Shown: positions 7,935-16,543 of the stretch, one piece after another
How the letters are laid out: the number at the start of each line of letters is the position of its first letter
How positions within the stretch are numbered: the first letter of the stretch is position 1
Assembly: GCF_004123845.1 (NCBI RefSeq)
Contig: NZ_NBDP01000007.1
Coordinates: 186,001 to 250,000, forward strand
Origin: Allobosea sp. Tri-44
GTDB taxonomy: Bacteria; Pseudomonadota; Alphaproteobacteria; Rhizobiales; Beijerinckiaceae
DNA length: 64,000 bases
Direction of reading: 5' to 3'
Position numbers and translations under genes: made by a program
Notes under the pieces: model-generated
The model's database searches: none
Seen by the model: the letters and a program-made list of their open reading frames with translations, nothing else
What the model was told of the DNA's origin: nothing

Positions 7935-9641
7935 TCACTTCTTCTCGGTCGTCGCCTTCTTGAGGGCCGCGCCGAGGATGTCGCCGAGCGAGGCGCCGGA
8001 GTCGGCGGAGCCGTACTGGGCCATCGCCTCCTTCTCCTCGGCCATTTCCAGAGCCTTGATCGAGACCTGGATCTTGCGGGCCTTCTTGTCGAAGAGAATG
8101 ACGCGGGCGTCGACCTTCTCGCCGGCCGCGAAGCGCTCGGGGCGCTGCTCGGCACGATCACGCGCGATTTCGGCGCGCTTGATGAAGGTCGTCATGTCCG
8201 TGCCGGCGATCTTGACGTCGAGACCACCGTCCTTGACGTCGACGATCTCGCAGGTCACGACCTGGCCCTTCTTGAACTCGCCGGCATCCACGAAGGGATC
8301 GCCGCCGAGCTGCTTCAGGCCGAGCGAGATGCGCTCCTTCTCGACGTCAACATCGAGGACGACCGCCTGCAGCATGTCGCCCTTCTTGTACTCCTCGATC
8401 ACCTGCTCGCCCGGACGGTTCCAGTCCAGGTCCGACAGATGGATCATGCCGTCGATGTCGCCCTCGAGCCCGAGGAACAGACCGAACTCGGTCTTGTTCT
8501 TGACCTCGCCCTCGACCACGGCACCCGACGGATGCTGCTCGGCGAAGACCTCCCACGGATTGCGGAGGGTCTGCTTCAGGCCGAGCGAGATGCGGCGCTT
8601 GACCTGATCGACCTCGAGGATCGCGACGTCGACTTCCTGCGAGGTCGAGACGATCTTGCCGGGGTGGACGTTCTTCTTGGTCCAGGACATCTCGGAGACG
8701 TGGATGAGGCCTTCGATGCCCGGCTCCACTTCGACGAACGCGCCGTAGTCCGTGATGTTGGTGACGCGACCCTTCAGGCGGGTACCGACCGGGTAGCGGG
8801 CGGCAATGCCATCCCACGGATCGGCCAGCAGCTGCTTGATGCCCAGCGAGATGCGGTGCGTCTCCTGGTTGATCTTGATGATCTTGACCTTGACCGTCTG
8901 GCCGATGGTCACGACCTCGGACGGATGGTTGACGCGGCGCCAGGCCATGTCGGTCACGTGCAGCAGGCCGTCAATGCCGCCGAGATCAACGAACGCACCG
9001 TATTCGGTGATGTTCTTGACGACGCCGTCGATGACCTGGCCCTCTTCGAGCGAGGCGACCAGCTCGGAGCGCGCCTCGGCGCGGGTCTCTTCGAGCACGG
9101 TACGACGCGAGACGACGATGTTGCCGCGGCGACGATCCATCTTGAGGATCTCGAAGGGCTGCGGCTGGCCCATCAGCGGGCCGACGTCGCGGATCGGGCG
9201 GATGTCGACCTGCGAACGCGGCAGGAACGCGACGGCGCCGTCGAGATCGACGGTGTAGCCACCCTTTACCGTGTTGAAGATGTTGCCCATGACCTTCTCG
9301 CGGGCCTCGAACGCCTTCTCGAGCTTGACCCAGCTCTCTTCGCGGCGGGCCTTGTCGCGCGAGATGACGGCTTCGCCGAGCGCGTTCTCGATCCGGTCGA
9401 GATAGACCTCGACTTCGTCGCCGACCTTGAGCTCCTCATCCCGGCCCGGGCCGGTGAATTCCTTGAGCGCGACGCGACCTTCGGTCTTCAGACCGACGTC
9501 GATGATCGCCATGTCCTTCTCAATGGCAACGACCTTGCCCTTGATGACGGTACCTTCGAGGGCCTCGTTACGGGTGAACGATTCCTCGAGCAGGGCGGCG
9601 AAATCCTCGCGACCCGCGTGATAGCTTTCGACAGCTGACAT
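7935..9641 (-). CDS. rpsA: 30S ribosomal protein S1
   Basis: The large RNA-binding protein of the 30S subunit that helps load mRNA. It has 568 residues and six S1 (OB-fold) repeats; clear copies are [61 protein letters not shown] and [20 protein letters not shown]. The length matches the alphaproteobacterial form. Start ATG 9641 is preceded by CAGGAG. The 5' leader contains two tandem hairpins with identical loops (9732-9766), and an intrinsic terminator follows the gene. In related genomes cmk usually precedes rpsA. Here no cmk remnant is seen upstream, and a divergent oxidoreductase follows instead. Confidence 0.97.
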   Translation of the reverse strand: MSAVESYHAGREDFAALLEESFTRNEALEGTVIKGKVVAIEKDMAIIDVGLKTEGRVALKEFTGPGRDEELKVGDEVEVYLDRIENALGEAVISRDKARREESWVKLEKAFEAREKVMGNIFNTVKGGYTVDLDGAVAFLPRSQVDIRPIRDVGPLMGQPQPFEILKMDRRRGNIVVSRRTVLEETRAEARSELVASLEEGQVIDGVVKNITEYGAFVDLGGIDGLLHVTDMAWRRVNHPSEVVTIGQTVKVKIIKINQETHRISLGIKQLLADPWDGIAARYPVGTRLKGRVTNITDYGAFVEVEPGIEGLIHVSEMSWTKKNVHPGKIVSTSQEVDVAILEVDQVKRRISLGLKQTLRNPWEVFAEQHPSGAVVEGEVKNKTEFGLFLGLEGDIDGMIHLSDLDWNRPGEQVIEEYKKGDMLQAVVLDVDVEKERISLGLKQLGGDPFVDAGEFKKGQVVTCEIVDVKDGGLDVKIAGTDMTTFIKRAEIARDRAEQRPERFAAGEKVDARVILFDKKARKIQVSIKALEMAEEKEAMAQYGSADSGASLGDILGAALKKATTEKK

Positions 9642-10088
9642 AAATGCTCCTGAACGCCGGCCGCGTATCCCGCGGATGTCCGGCATGGCGCCGATTGGGT
9701 TGGTGTTGCACACCGGATCGATCCGCGCGGTGCTCCGCTCACGGAGCTTGCCGTCCCTCAGGACGGCGGCGCCTGGCCGCAGGGGCCGATCCGCATCCGA
9801 CAGGCCGTTTTTCCAAACACGAAACGGGAGCAAGCCGATCGGCCGCCCCCGGCTGTGATCGATCACGGCCCTTCGGACGAGGCTGACCTAGCGATTTCTG
9901 CCGCCAGTTGCAAGTTGCGCAACCAGAATCCTGCCATCGCCTCGGGCAACAAAGGCGAGCGTACCGAACAACGCCTCGTCAAATGCCGGTCGCGCATGCG
10001 CGTAGCGACCTTGCGACCTGCCGGAAGGCTGCCGATCTTTCCCCGCGAAGCCCGGTCGCGAGCCGGCGCGATGCAAGGGAAGTCCCAT
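9642..10088. other. 447-bp divergent intergenic region (rpsA leader and monooxygenase leader)
   Basis: There is no convincing gene. Open frames that extend the two flanking genes into this stretch lack family similarity and ribosome sites. The left third should contain the rpsA 5' untranslated region with its two hairpins. No clear sigma-70 boxes could be picked by eye. No remnant of cmk or aroA is visible. Confidence 0.5.
9732..9766 (-). promoter_or_regulatory. two tandem hairpins with identical loops in the rpsA leader
   Basis: On the minus (transcribed) strand CCGTCC-TGAG-GGACGG (9766-9751) is followed three bases later by GCTCCG-TGAG-CGGAGC (9747-9732). Both have perfect 6-bp stems and the same TGAG loop. 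They lie about 90-125 bases upstream of the rpsA start. Ribosomal protein S1 is known to repress its own translation in some bacteria, so an autoregulatory element is plausible but unproven. Confidence 0.45.
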
Positions 10089-11096
10089 ATGTTCCCGCTC
10101 TCCATTCTCGACCTCGCCTTCATCGCCGAAGGCTCGACCGCAGCAAATGCCCTCCATAACAGCCGTGATCTCGCCCAGCATGCCGAAAGGCTCGGCTACA
10201 CGCGCTTCTGGCTGGCCGAGCATCACAACATGACCGGCATCGCCAGCGCCGCGACCTCGGTCGCGATCGGCTATGTCGCCGAAGGCACCAGGACGATCCG
10301 CGTCGGCGCCGGCGGGATCATGCTGCCCAATCATTCGCCTTTGGTGATCGCCGAGCAGTTCGGCACGCTGGAGACGCTTTATCCCGGCCGGATCGATCTC
10401 GGGCTCGGCCGCGCGCCCGGCACCGACCAGCGCACCTGGCGGGCGCTGCGGCGCGAGGCCGACGCCTCCGAGCGCTTCCCCCAGGACGTGCTCGAATTGC
10501 AGGCGCTGCTCGGTCCGCTGCAGCCGGACCAGGTGATCCAGTCCGTGCCGGGCACCAATACCAATGTCCCGCTCTGGATCCTCGGCTCCAGCCTGTTCGG
10601 CTCGCAGCTCGCCGCAGTGCTCGGGCTGCCTTACGCCTTCGCCTCGCATTTCTCGCCGGACGCGCTAATGGACGCGCTCGCCGTCTATCGCGAGCGCTTC
10701 CAGCCCTCGGCCCAGCTCGACAGGCCCTATGCCATGGTCGGCTGCAACGTCATCGCCGCCGAGACCGATGCCGACGCACAGCACCTCTTCACCTCGGTGC
10801 AGCAGCGCTTCGCCGACATGCTGCGCGGGCGGCGCGGCCTGTTGCCGAGGCCGATCGACGACATCGAGGACTATTGGTCCGGCCCGGAGAAGGCGCAGGC
10901 GCAGCGCATGCTCTCCTGCTCCTTCGTCGGCTCGCGCGAGAGCGTGCGGGCGCAATTGCAGGCCTTCATCGAGAAGACGAAGGCCGACGAGCTGATCGTC
11001 GCCTCGGCCATCTTCGACCACGCCGCGCGCAAGCGCTCCTACGAGATCCTGGCCGAGATCCAGCCCGCGCTCGGACGTGCAGTCGTCGCGGCCTGA
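10089..11096 (+). CDS. LLM-class (luciferase-like) flavin monooxygenase
   Basis: A 335-residue bacterial-luciferase-fold protein of the YhbW-like group. The sequence has the typical start [11 protein letters not shown], then [72 protein letters not shown], and the late [16 protein letters not shown]. These proteins use reduced FMN supplied by a reductase to oxidise a substrate that cannot be inferred here. ATG 10089 has AAGGGAAG six bases upstream, so the longer frame starting further left was rejected. It is convergent with the TRAP transporter genes across a 38-bp inverted repeat. Confidence 0.88.
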   Translation: MFPLSILDLAFIAEGSTAANALHNSRDLAQHAERLGYTRFWLAEHHNMTGIASAATSVAIGYVAEGTRTIRVGAGGIMLPNHSPLVIAEQFGTLETLYPGRIDLGLGRAPGTDQRTWRALRREADASERFPQDVLELQALLGPLQPDQVIQSVPGTNTNVPLWILGSSLFGSQLAAVLGLPYAFASHFSPDALMDALAVYRERFQPSAQLDRPYAMVGCNVIAAETDADAQHLFTSVQQRFADMLRGRRGLLPRPIDDIEDYWSGPEKAQAQRMLSCSFVGSRESVRAQLQAFIEKTKADELIVASAIFDHAARKRSYEILAEIQPALGRAVVAA

Positions 11097-11114
11097 GCCG
11101 CTTTGACAAGGAGA

Positions 11115-11152
11115 TAGATCGCCATGTGTCCTATACGACACACGGCGATCTA
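11115..11152. terminator. 38-bp near-perfect palindrome between convergent genes
   Basis: TAGATCGCC-A-TGTGTC and GACACA-C-GGCGATCTA form arms with one A/C mismatch around a six-base loop (CTATAC). It lies between two convergent 3' ends and so could stop transcription from both sides. There is no T-tract, which is unusual for an intrinsic terminator. Confidence 0.6.
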
Positions 11153-11157
11153 ATGCG

Positions 11158-12582
11158 TCAGTTCAGCCCCGGTGCAGGCAGGTTTAGGCCGTCGAGCCCG
11201 GGCAGGTTCTGGAACTGGCGCTCGATCGCAGTCGGATCGATCACCTTCGGCTTGTCGAGCCAGTAGGTCACCATCTCCGGGAAGGCGATCATCAGCGCGA
11301 CCAGGATGAGCTGCAGCACGATCCAGGGGATCGAGCCGAGATAGATGTCGCGGCTTTTCACCGTCGGCGGCGCGATGCCGCGCAGGTAGAACAGCGCAAA
11401 GCCGAAGGGCGGATGCATGAACGAGGTCTGGATGTTGGCGCAAATCAGGAGCCCGAACCAGATCAGGTTGATGTCGAGCTTCGCCGCCGCCGGCGTCAGC
11501 AGCGGGATGATGATGAAGGCGATCTCGAAGAAGTCGAGGAAGAAGGCGATGAAGAAGACGAACACCATGGTGAAGGCCAGGAAGCCGATCTGACCGCCGG
11601 GCAGGCCCGTCAGCATGTGCTCGATCCAGAGCCCGCCGCCGACACCCTGGAAGACCAGGCTGAAGACGCGCGCGCCGATCAGGATCATCGTCACCATCGC
11701 GGTGATGCGCATGGTCGAGGACATCGCCTGATAGGTCAGCTTCCAGGTCAGCGTGCGATACATAGCCGCCAGCACGAGCGCGCCGACCGCGCCCATCGCG
11801 CCCGCTTCCGTCGGGGTCGCCAGGCCCATGAAGATCGTGCCGAGCACGAGGAAGATCAGTGCCGCCGAGGGCACGATGCCGCGGACGCATTTGATCGCGA
11901 GCGCCCAGCCCTTGAGCGTGCGCGCCTCGGGCGGCAGCGCCGGGATATGCGCCGGCTTGAGGATGCTGAGGATCGCGACCCAGATGCAGAACAGCGCGAC
12001 CTGAACGATACTGGGGCCGATCGCGCCGGCATACATGTCGCCGACCGACTTGCCCATCACGTCGGCGAGGACGACCAGCACCAACGAGGGCGGGATCAGC
12101 TGGGTGATGGTGCCGGAGGCCGCGATGACGCCGGTGGCGTGCTGCATGTTGTAGCCGTAGCGCATCATCACCGGGAGCGAGATCACGCCCATGGCGATCA
12201 CCGAGGCAGCGACCGTGCCCGTGATCGCACCCAGGATCGCGCCGACGAAGATCACCGCATAGGAGAGCCCGCCACGGACGCTGCCGAAGAGCTGGCCGAT
12301 CGAATCGAGCAGGTCCTCGGCGAGGCCGCAGCGCTCCAGCACCGCCCCCATGAAGGTGAAGAACGGGATCGAGAGCAAAAGGTCGTTCGAGATGATCGCG
12401 TAGAGCTGGAAGGTGAGGTTGCCCATGTACTGGGGCGCGATCACCCCCATCTCGATCGCGATGAAGCTGAAGAACAGCCCGACAGCCGCCAGCGAGAAGG
12501 CGGCGGGATAGCCGATCAGCAGGAAGACGATCAGGCCCCCGAACATCATGGGGCCGAGATTGGCGCGGATGGCGTCGATCAT
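11158..12582 (-). CDS. dctM: TRAP transporter large permease (DctM)
   Basis: The large membrane subunit of a tripartite ATP-independent periplasmic transporter, which uses a sodium or proton gradient to import carboxylates and related acids. It has 474 residues with about 12 hydrophobic segments. Typical stretches are PFFTFMGAVLERCGLAEDLLDSIGQLFGSVRGGLSYAVI, GTVAASVIAMGVISLPVMMRYGY, ASGTITQLIPPSLVLVVL, and LDFFEIAFIIIPLLTPAAAKLDINLIWFG. The gene starts within the last four bases of dctQ (ATGA overlap), so translation is coupled. The substrate-binding DctP component is absent nearby. The long LDFFEIAF version occurs in the subfamily often annotated for mannitol/chloroaromatics, but the substrate is unknown. 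Confidence 0.92.
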   Translation of the reverse strand: MIDAIRANLGPMMFGGLIVFLLIGYPAAFSLAAVGLFFSFIAIEMGVIAPQYMGNLTFQLYAIISNDLLLSIPFFTFMGAVLERCGLAEDLLDSIGQLFGSVRGGLSYAVIFVGAILGAITGTVAASVIAMGVISLPVMMRYGYNMQHATGVIAASGTITQLIPPSLVLVVLADVMGKSVGDMYAGAIGPSIVQVALFCIWVAILSILKPAHIPALPPEARTLKGWALAIKCVRGIVPSAALIFLVLGTIFMGLATPTEAGAMGAVGALVLAAMYRTLTWKLTYQAMSSTMRITAMVTMILIGARVFSLVFQGVGGGLWIEHMLTGLPGGQIGFLAFTMVFVFFIAFFLDFFEIAFIIIPLLTPAAAKLDINLIWFGLLICANIQTSFMHPPFGFALFYLRGIAPPTVKSRDIYLGSIPWIVLQLILVALMIAFPEMVTYWLDKPKVIDPTAIERQFQNLPGLDGLNLPAPGLN

Positions 12583-13190
12583 TGCAGCGGCTTCTCGTAA
12601 GCGTATTCGTGCTGGTGGAAGCCGCGCAGCGCTGCGGCGCGCTTGATCATCTCGGAGATGCCCTGCAGCAGGATCAGGCTGAAGCCGACCGGCAGGAGCA
12701 GGATCACCGGCCAGCGGATCAGGCCGCCGGCATTGCTGGAAGATTCATTCAGCACCCAGGACTGCACGAACCAGGGCCAGGTGAACCAGATCATCACCAG
12801 GCACATCGGCATCAGGAACACGGCGCCACCGACGAGATCGATCCAGTGCCGGACGCGGTCGGAGACAGCGCCGTAGAACAGGTCGACGCGGACGTGCTCG
12901 TTGACCCGCAGCGTATAGGCCGAGCCCAGGAGCACCATGCCCGCGAACATATACCATTGCAGCTCCAGCCAGGCATTGGAGCTGTAGGAGAAGATATAGC
13001 GGATCGTGGCGTTGCCGGCGCTGATCAGGCAGGCGAGCAGGACGAGCCAGCTTGCGATCACGCCAAGGGAGCTGCCAAGTTTATCAATCGCGCGCGCCAG
13101 GGGCATGAGCGGACGACAGAAGGTCCAGGCGATCCAGACCGCCGCTGCCATCCCGCCGACCGCGGCGAGCGCCAACCAAAGCTTGAACAT
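12579..13190 (-). CDS. dctQ: TRAP transporter small permease (DctQ)
   Basis: The four-helix small membrane subunit of the TRAP transporter, 203 residues. Its core SLGVIASWLVLLACLISAGNATIRYIF, WLELQWYMFAGMVLLGSAYTLRVNEHVRVDLFYG and WFVQSWVLNESSSNAGGLIRWPVILLLPVGFSLILLQGISEMIK is typical of DctQ. An extra N-terminal hydrophobic stretch (LWLALAAVGGMAAAVWIAW) precedes it. It overlaps dctM by four bases. Upstream is a 160-base gap to the kdpE-like gene, and no dctP is present, so this operon must borrow a binding protein encoded elsewhere or is incomplete. Confidence 0.9.
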   Translation of the reverse strand: MFKLWLALAAVGGMAAAVWIAWTFCRPLMPLARAIDKLGSSLGVIASWLVLLACLISAGNATIRYIFSYSSNAWLELQWYMFAGMVLLGSAYTLRVNEHVRVDLFYGAVSDRVRHWIDLVGGAVFLMPMCLVMIWFTWPWFVQSWVLNESSSNAGGLIRWPVILLLPVGFSLILLQGISEMIKRAAALRGFHQHEYAYEKPLQ

Positions 13191-13350
13191 TCAGGATTCC
13201 CCGGCGTCGCGCTGCGCCGCGCGGCAGCGCGGCCGGACGCCCCTCAGGCCCACCATTGCTTCTGCTCCCGGTTCCGGGCGCGTCCCCGCGCGCTTCTCGG
13301 ACCTCGTCGCTAGCAGTTACGCGCTTAGCCGTTCCATGTCTGGAACCGAG

Positions 13351-14094
13351 CTATCGCATAGCCTCGGCATAGCCAGCAGCGTCGAGCTGCTCCTGCGTGC
13401 GAAGCCGGTAGCCTACGGAAAGTTCGGTCACCAGATAGGCCGGCCGCGCCGGGTCGGGCTCGATCTTGTCGCGCAGCTTCTTCATCAGGATGCGCAGATA
13501 CTGCACGTCCTCGTCCGGATCCTGCGGCCAGAGTTCCTTCATCAGCTGGCGATGGGTGAGGACCTTGCCGTGGTGAATGCCGAGCACCCGCAGCAGGGCG
13601 AACTGCTTTGGCGACAGGACGACCGGGGCGCCGTCGAGGCTGACCATGCGTTGGGCGAAATCGAGCGTGAGCTTGCCGACGCGCAGCACCGGCTCGGCGG
13701 CGCCGGGCTGGGCGACGCGCCTGAGGACCACGCGCGCCCGGGCGAGCAATTCGGCCATGCCGAAGGGTTTGACGACATAATCATCGGCGCCCTTCTCGAG
13801 CAGCGAGACCTTCTCCTCCTCCGAGCTGCGGACCGACAGCACGATGACCGGGCCGGGGAACCAGCCGCGCAGGGCTTCGAGCACCGAGGCTCCGTCCGCG
13901 TCCGGCAGGCCGAGATCGAGCACGACAAGATCGGGCCGGCGCATAACCGCCAGTTCGAGCGCCTGCTTTGCCGTCTCGGCCTCGGCGATACGGAAGCCCT
14001 GCATCTCGAAGCCCGTCCTCAGGAAGCGCCGGATCTGCGGCTCGTCATCGATCACGAGCACGAGCGGACCAGCTTGCTGCCTCGGTTCAGTCAT
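13351..14094 (-). CDS. KdpE-like response regulator (OmpR family)
   Basis: A DNA-binding response regulator, 247 residues. The receiver domain has the acidic pair VIDDEP, phospho-acceptor Asp60 in VVLDLGLPDADG, and Lys in VVKPFGMAEL. The C-terminal winged helix (LTLDFAQRMVSLDGAPVVLSPKQFALLRVLGIHHGKVLTHRQLMKELWP) ends YLVTELSVGYRL and is closest in style to KdpE. It begins eight bases inside the 3' end of the kinase gene, so the two are translated together. No kdpFABC potassium pump genes are in the window. Its targets are therefore uncertain, although a kup potassium transporter lies 9 kb away. Confidence 0.88.
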   Translation of the reverse strand: MTEPRQQAGPLVLVIDDEPQIRRFLRTGFEMQGFRIAEAETAKQALELAVMRRPDLVVLDLGLPDADGASVLEALRGWFPGPVIVLSVRSSEEEKVSLLEKGADDYVVKPFGMAELLARARVVLRRVAQPGAAEPVLRVGKLTLDFAQRMVSLDGAPVVLSPKQFALLRVLGIHHGKVLTHRQLMKELWPQDPDEDVQYLRILMKKLRDKIEPDPARPAYLVTELSVGYRLRTQEQLDAAGYAEAMR

Positions 14095-15616
14095 CGTCGG
14101 ATTCCCCAACTCGTTGCACAGCGAGCGGCAGCCACAGCCGCATCGTCGTGCCTTTGCCCGGTCCCTCACTCAGCGGCTCGATGCTGCCGCCATTCGCCTC
14201 GACGAAGGTCTTGGCGATGGCGAGCCCCAGGCCGCTTCCCCCGGCAATATCGGCATGACGCTCGCCGCGATGGAAGCGCTCGAAAATCTGTTCCGCCTCG
14301 TGCCTGTCGAGCCCGGGCCCCTCGTCATGGACCGCAATGGCCAGCCTTCCGTCGTGCACGCCGGCGCTGATGGCGATTGGCGCGTCGCCCGGCGCGAACT
14401 TCGCGGCATTCTCCAGGATATTGATCAGCGCCTGCTCGATGAGCACCGGATCGACCCGGACAAAGGGGAGATCGCGCGCCAGCGCCAGCGTAACCTTGCG
14501 GCCGCTCAACCGCTCGGCGGTGCTATCCAGCGCGCCGTTGACGATATCGGCCGGGTCGATCTCGTCGAAGCGTGGCTGCAGGGCGCCGGCGCGGATGCGG
14601 GTGACGTCGAGCAGGTTCTGGATGCGCCGGTCGAGGCGTCCTGCTTCGGAGGCGATGGCTTTCGAGAGGTCGGACAGGCGCGGCTCGGCCGAGACCGCCG
14701 GCGCTGTCGACAGCACACTGGCGGAACCGAGAATGCTCGCCAGCGGCGTGCGCAATTCGTGCGAAACCGATTCCATCAGGATGTCGCGCAGAGCGTCGGT
14801 ACGCTGCCGCAGCTGCCGCTCCTCGAGCGCGCGCGTCAGCCCCAGCCTTTCCAGCGAGCGTGCGCCCTCCTCCAGGATGGAGCGGGCACGGGCGACGATC
14901 TCGCCGCTCGGGTCGTGACTGTCACCGCCCATCGCGACCGCCAGGACCGCCTGGAGCGGGCCGGGTCGGCCGAGCCCGCAGAGGAGCCAGCGTCCGCCGG
15001 CCGGCAGATCGGCGACCGCGACATCGGGACTGCCGGGCTGGCCACGGCGTTCGGCGAAGCTAAGCGCCGCCTCGGCTAGCGTTGCAGCCGGCACCGCCAA
15101 TGTCGGACGACCGATCGCATGCCAGGGCTGCCCATCGCCAGCAGCAAACAGCACGACCTCGCGCTCCAACGCCTCGGCCATATGGGCGGCGACGACGTCG
15201 TAGATCGCAGCGACGTCGCCAGCCCCGGCGATCTCGCTGCTGAGATCATAGAGCTGGCGGACGCGCCGCTCCTCCTCGCGCACCCGCAGCATCTGGGCAC
15301 GCAGTTGCCCGGCAAGTCGCCCGATCGTCAGGGCGACGATCAGCGAGATGATGAGGTCGACGATCTGCGAGGGTCGCACCACCATGACGCTGAAGAGCGG
15401 TGGGTAGAACAGCGAGGTCATTACCGCGCCGAGGAGGGCGGCCGCGACGGCGGGGCCGGTACCGTACCAGACCGCCGCAACCAACCCCGGCAGCATGTAG
15501 ATCGCCGAGACGCTTTCCAGCGGCGTCAGCACGACCATGATGACGGCAGGCAGCGTCGCCACGGCGACCAGACCAGCTGCCTTCAGATACGCAAGAGAAT
15601 CGATGCGCGAGATCAC
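14087..15616 (-). CDS. KdpD-like sensor histidine kinase lacking the KdpD N-terminal domains
   Basis: A membrane histidine kinase of 509 residues. The start has four close membrane helices of the DUF4118 type found in KdpD (about 12-100: LVAVATLPAVIMVVL, GLVAAVWYGTGPAVAAALLGAVM, LIISLIVALTIGRL). A GAF-like region follows (about 120-260), then HisKA with His286 in SVSHELRTPLASILGSASVL, then an ATPase domain with Asn403 (ILENAAKFAP), DEGPGLD and GSGLGLAIAK. The 350-residue KdpD/UspA part of E. coli KdpD, which senses potassium-related signals, is missing. This is a known short variant, so the signal may differ. It is the upstream member of a two-gene operon with the regulator. Confidence 0.88.
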   Translation of the reverse strand: MISRIDSLAYLKAAGLVAVATLPAVIMVVLTPLESVSAIYMLPGLVAAVWYGTGPAVAAALLGAVMTSLFYPPLFSVMVVRPSQIVDLIISLIVALTIGRLAGQLRAQMLRVREEERRVRQLYDLSSEIAGAGDVAAIYDVVAAHMAEALEREVVLFAAGDGQPWHAIGRPTLAVPAATLAEAALSFAERRGQPGSPDVAVADLPAGGRWLLCGLGRPGPLQAVLAVAMGGDSHDPSGEIVARARSILEEGARSLERLGLTRALEERQLRQRTDALRDILMESVSHELRTPLASILGSASVLSTAPAVSAEPRLSDLSKAIASEAGRLDRRIQNLLDVTRIRAGALQPRFDEIDPADIVNGALDSTAERLSGRKVTLALARDLPFVRVDPVLIEQALINILENAAKFAPGDAPIAISAGVHDGRLAIAVHDEGPGLDRHEAEQIFERFHRGERHADIAGGSGLGLAIAKTFVEANGGSIEPLSEGPGKGTTMRLWLPLAVQRVGESDDD

Positions 15617-15696
15617 GATGCTGGCTGCTTTAGCAGGTCCCGTGCCGCCTGCCGCACAGGAAACTCATCCGGCTAGGATGCGGCTGCGCGCAGCAC

Positions 15697-16176
15697 TTAG
15701 TCAGCGTGCTCGGCTGCGATGAGATTGCCGCGCAAACGCACCATCTCCTCACGCAGATGGCGCTGCTCCTCGGGGACAAGCCCGGTGGCGCGCTGCATGC
15801 TGACCCTGACCGCCCTGCCCCGCTCGCGCAAAGCCCGCCCCTGCGCCGTCAGATTGATCCGGACCTGGCGTTCGTCCTGGGGGTCGCGCTGGCGCGTCAC
15901 CGCGCCCATCGTCTCCAAGCGCTTCAGCAGCGGCGTCAGCGTGCTCGAATCGAGGAAGAGTTTTTCGCCGAGCTTGCCGACGGTCTGGTCGCCCTCCTCA
16001 TAGAGCGCGACCAGCGCGATATACTGCGGATAGGTCAGCCCGAGCTCGTCGAGCAGCGGCTTGTAGACGCGGTTGAAGGCGAGATTGGTCGAATAGACCG
16101 CGAAACAGAGGAATTCGTCGAGCCCCGGCAGCCTGTCGGCGCCGGCGTGCTGAGCCGCCTGCCCTGAATCGCCCAT
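15697..16176 (-). CDS. OhrR-type MarR-family redox-sensing repressor
   Basis: A winged-helix repressor of about 159 residues. The N-terminal region [34 protein letters not shown] matches OhrR proteins. Cys24 (FLCFAVYS) sits at the position of the peroxide-sensing cysteine. The DNA-binding part is [41 protein letters not shown] start at ATG 16176; a GTG directly before it is possible. On the minus strand TTGAAA (16235-16230) and TATCTG (16212-16207), 17 bases apart, give a good sigma-70 promoter. A perfect palindrome lies between this gene and the divergent dipZ operon. An ohr peroxidase gene is absent here, so the likely target is dipZ. Confidence 0.88.
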   Translation of the reverse strand: MGDSGQAAQHAGADRLPGLDEFLCFAVYSTNLAFNRVYKPLLDELGLTYPQYIALVALYEEGDQTVGKLGEKLFLDSSTLTPLLKRLETMGAVTRQRDPQDERQVRINLTAQGRALRERGRAVRVSMQRATGLVPEEQRHLREEMVRLRGNLIAAEHAD

Positions 16177-16206
16177 CACGCACGTCTCCCGGCAAAGGAT
16201 CGCTCA

Positions 16207-16235
16207 CAGATATTTGACGCACGATTTATTTTCAA
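16207..16235 (-). promoter_or_regulatory. sigma-70 promoter of the MarR/OhrR-type gene
   Basis: The -35 box TTGAAA (16235-16230) and -10 box TATCTG (16212-16207) have the optimal 17-base spacing and point at the repressor gene 31 bases downstream. A degenerate copy of the neighbouring palindrome half-site (CAAGCGATTGAGCG, 16233-16246) abuts the -35 box, which fits autorepression. Confidence 0.55.
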
Positions 16236-16260
16236 GCGATTGAGCGGCGCTTCGCTTTCG

Positions 16261-16297
16261 TTTACTTGTCGAGCGATCCAATCGCTCGACAAGTAAA
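16261..16297. promoter_or_regulatory. perfect 37-bp palindrome, candidate repressor operator
   Basis: The arm TTTACTTGTCGAGCGAT (16261-16277) is repeated in exact inverse as 16281-16297, around a three-base centre CCA. It ends 14 bases before the start of the small lipoprotein gene and 85 bases from the MarR-type gene. That placement suits an operator controlling the lipoprotein-dipZ operon. It could also fold as a leader hairpin. Confidence 0.7.
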
Positions 16298-16311
16298 ATC
16301 GGAGTACGGCG

Positions 16312-16524
16312 ATGACCCGCATCGTTCCCTTGACCGCCACGGCGTCCGCCCCGGGCCAGCAGCAAACCGCTCCGGCTCCACGCCGTCTGCTCGCTGCTGT
16401 GATGCTGGCGGCGGCGACGAGCTTCGCGATGGCCTGCAGCGCCTTCACCGGCCCGCGCAGCTACGGCTCCGCCCCGGTCGTGTCATCGAACCCGTCGCCA
16501 CGGCGCGGCGCAGCCCGCTCCTGA
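16312..16524 (+). CDS. small predicted lipoprotein upstream of dipZ
   Basis: A 70-residue protein. A polar start of about 25 residues ends in an Arg pair (APAPRR), followed by a hydrophobic stretch LLAAVMLAAATSFAMAC whose last residues resemble a lipobox with Cys42. A short Ser/Pro-rich tail follows. The ATG is preceded by CGGAG at seven bases. It ends 19 bases before dipZ and shares its probable promoter/operator. I do not recognise a family. It may be a small anchored accessory protein, or a coding-like leader for dipZ. Confidence 0.5.
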   Translation: MTRIVPLTATASAPGQQQTAPAPRRLLAAVMLAAATSFAMACSAFTGPRSYGSAPVVSSNPSPRRGAARS

Positions 16525-16543
16525 CGCCTCCGAGGAGACTTCC

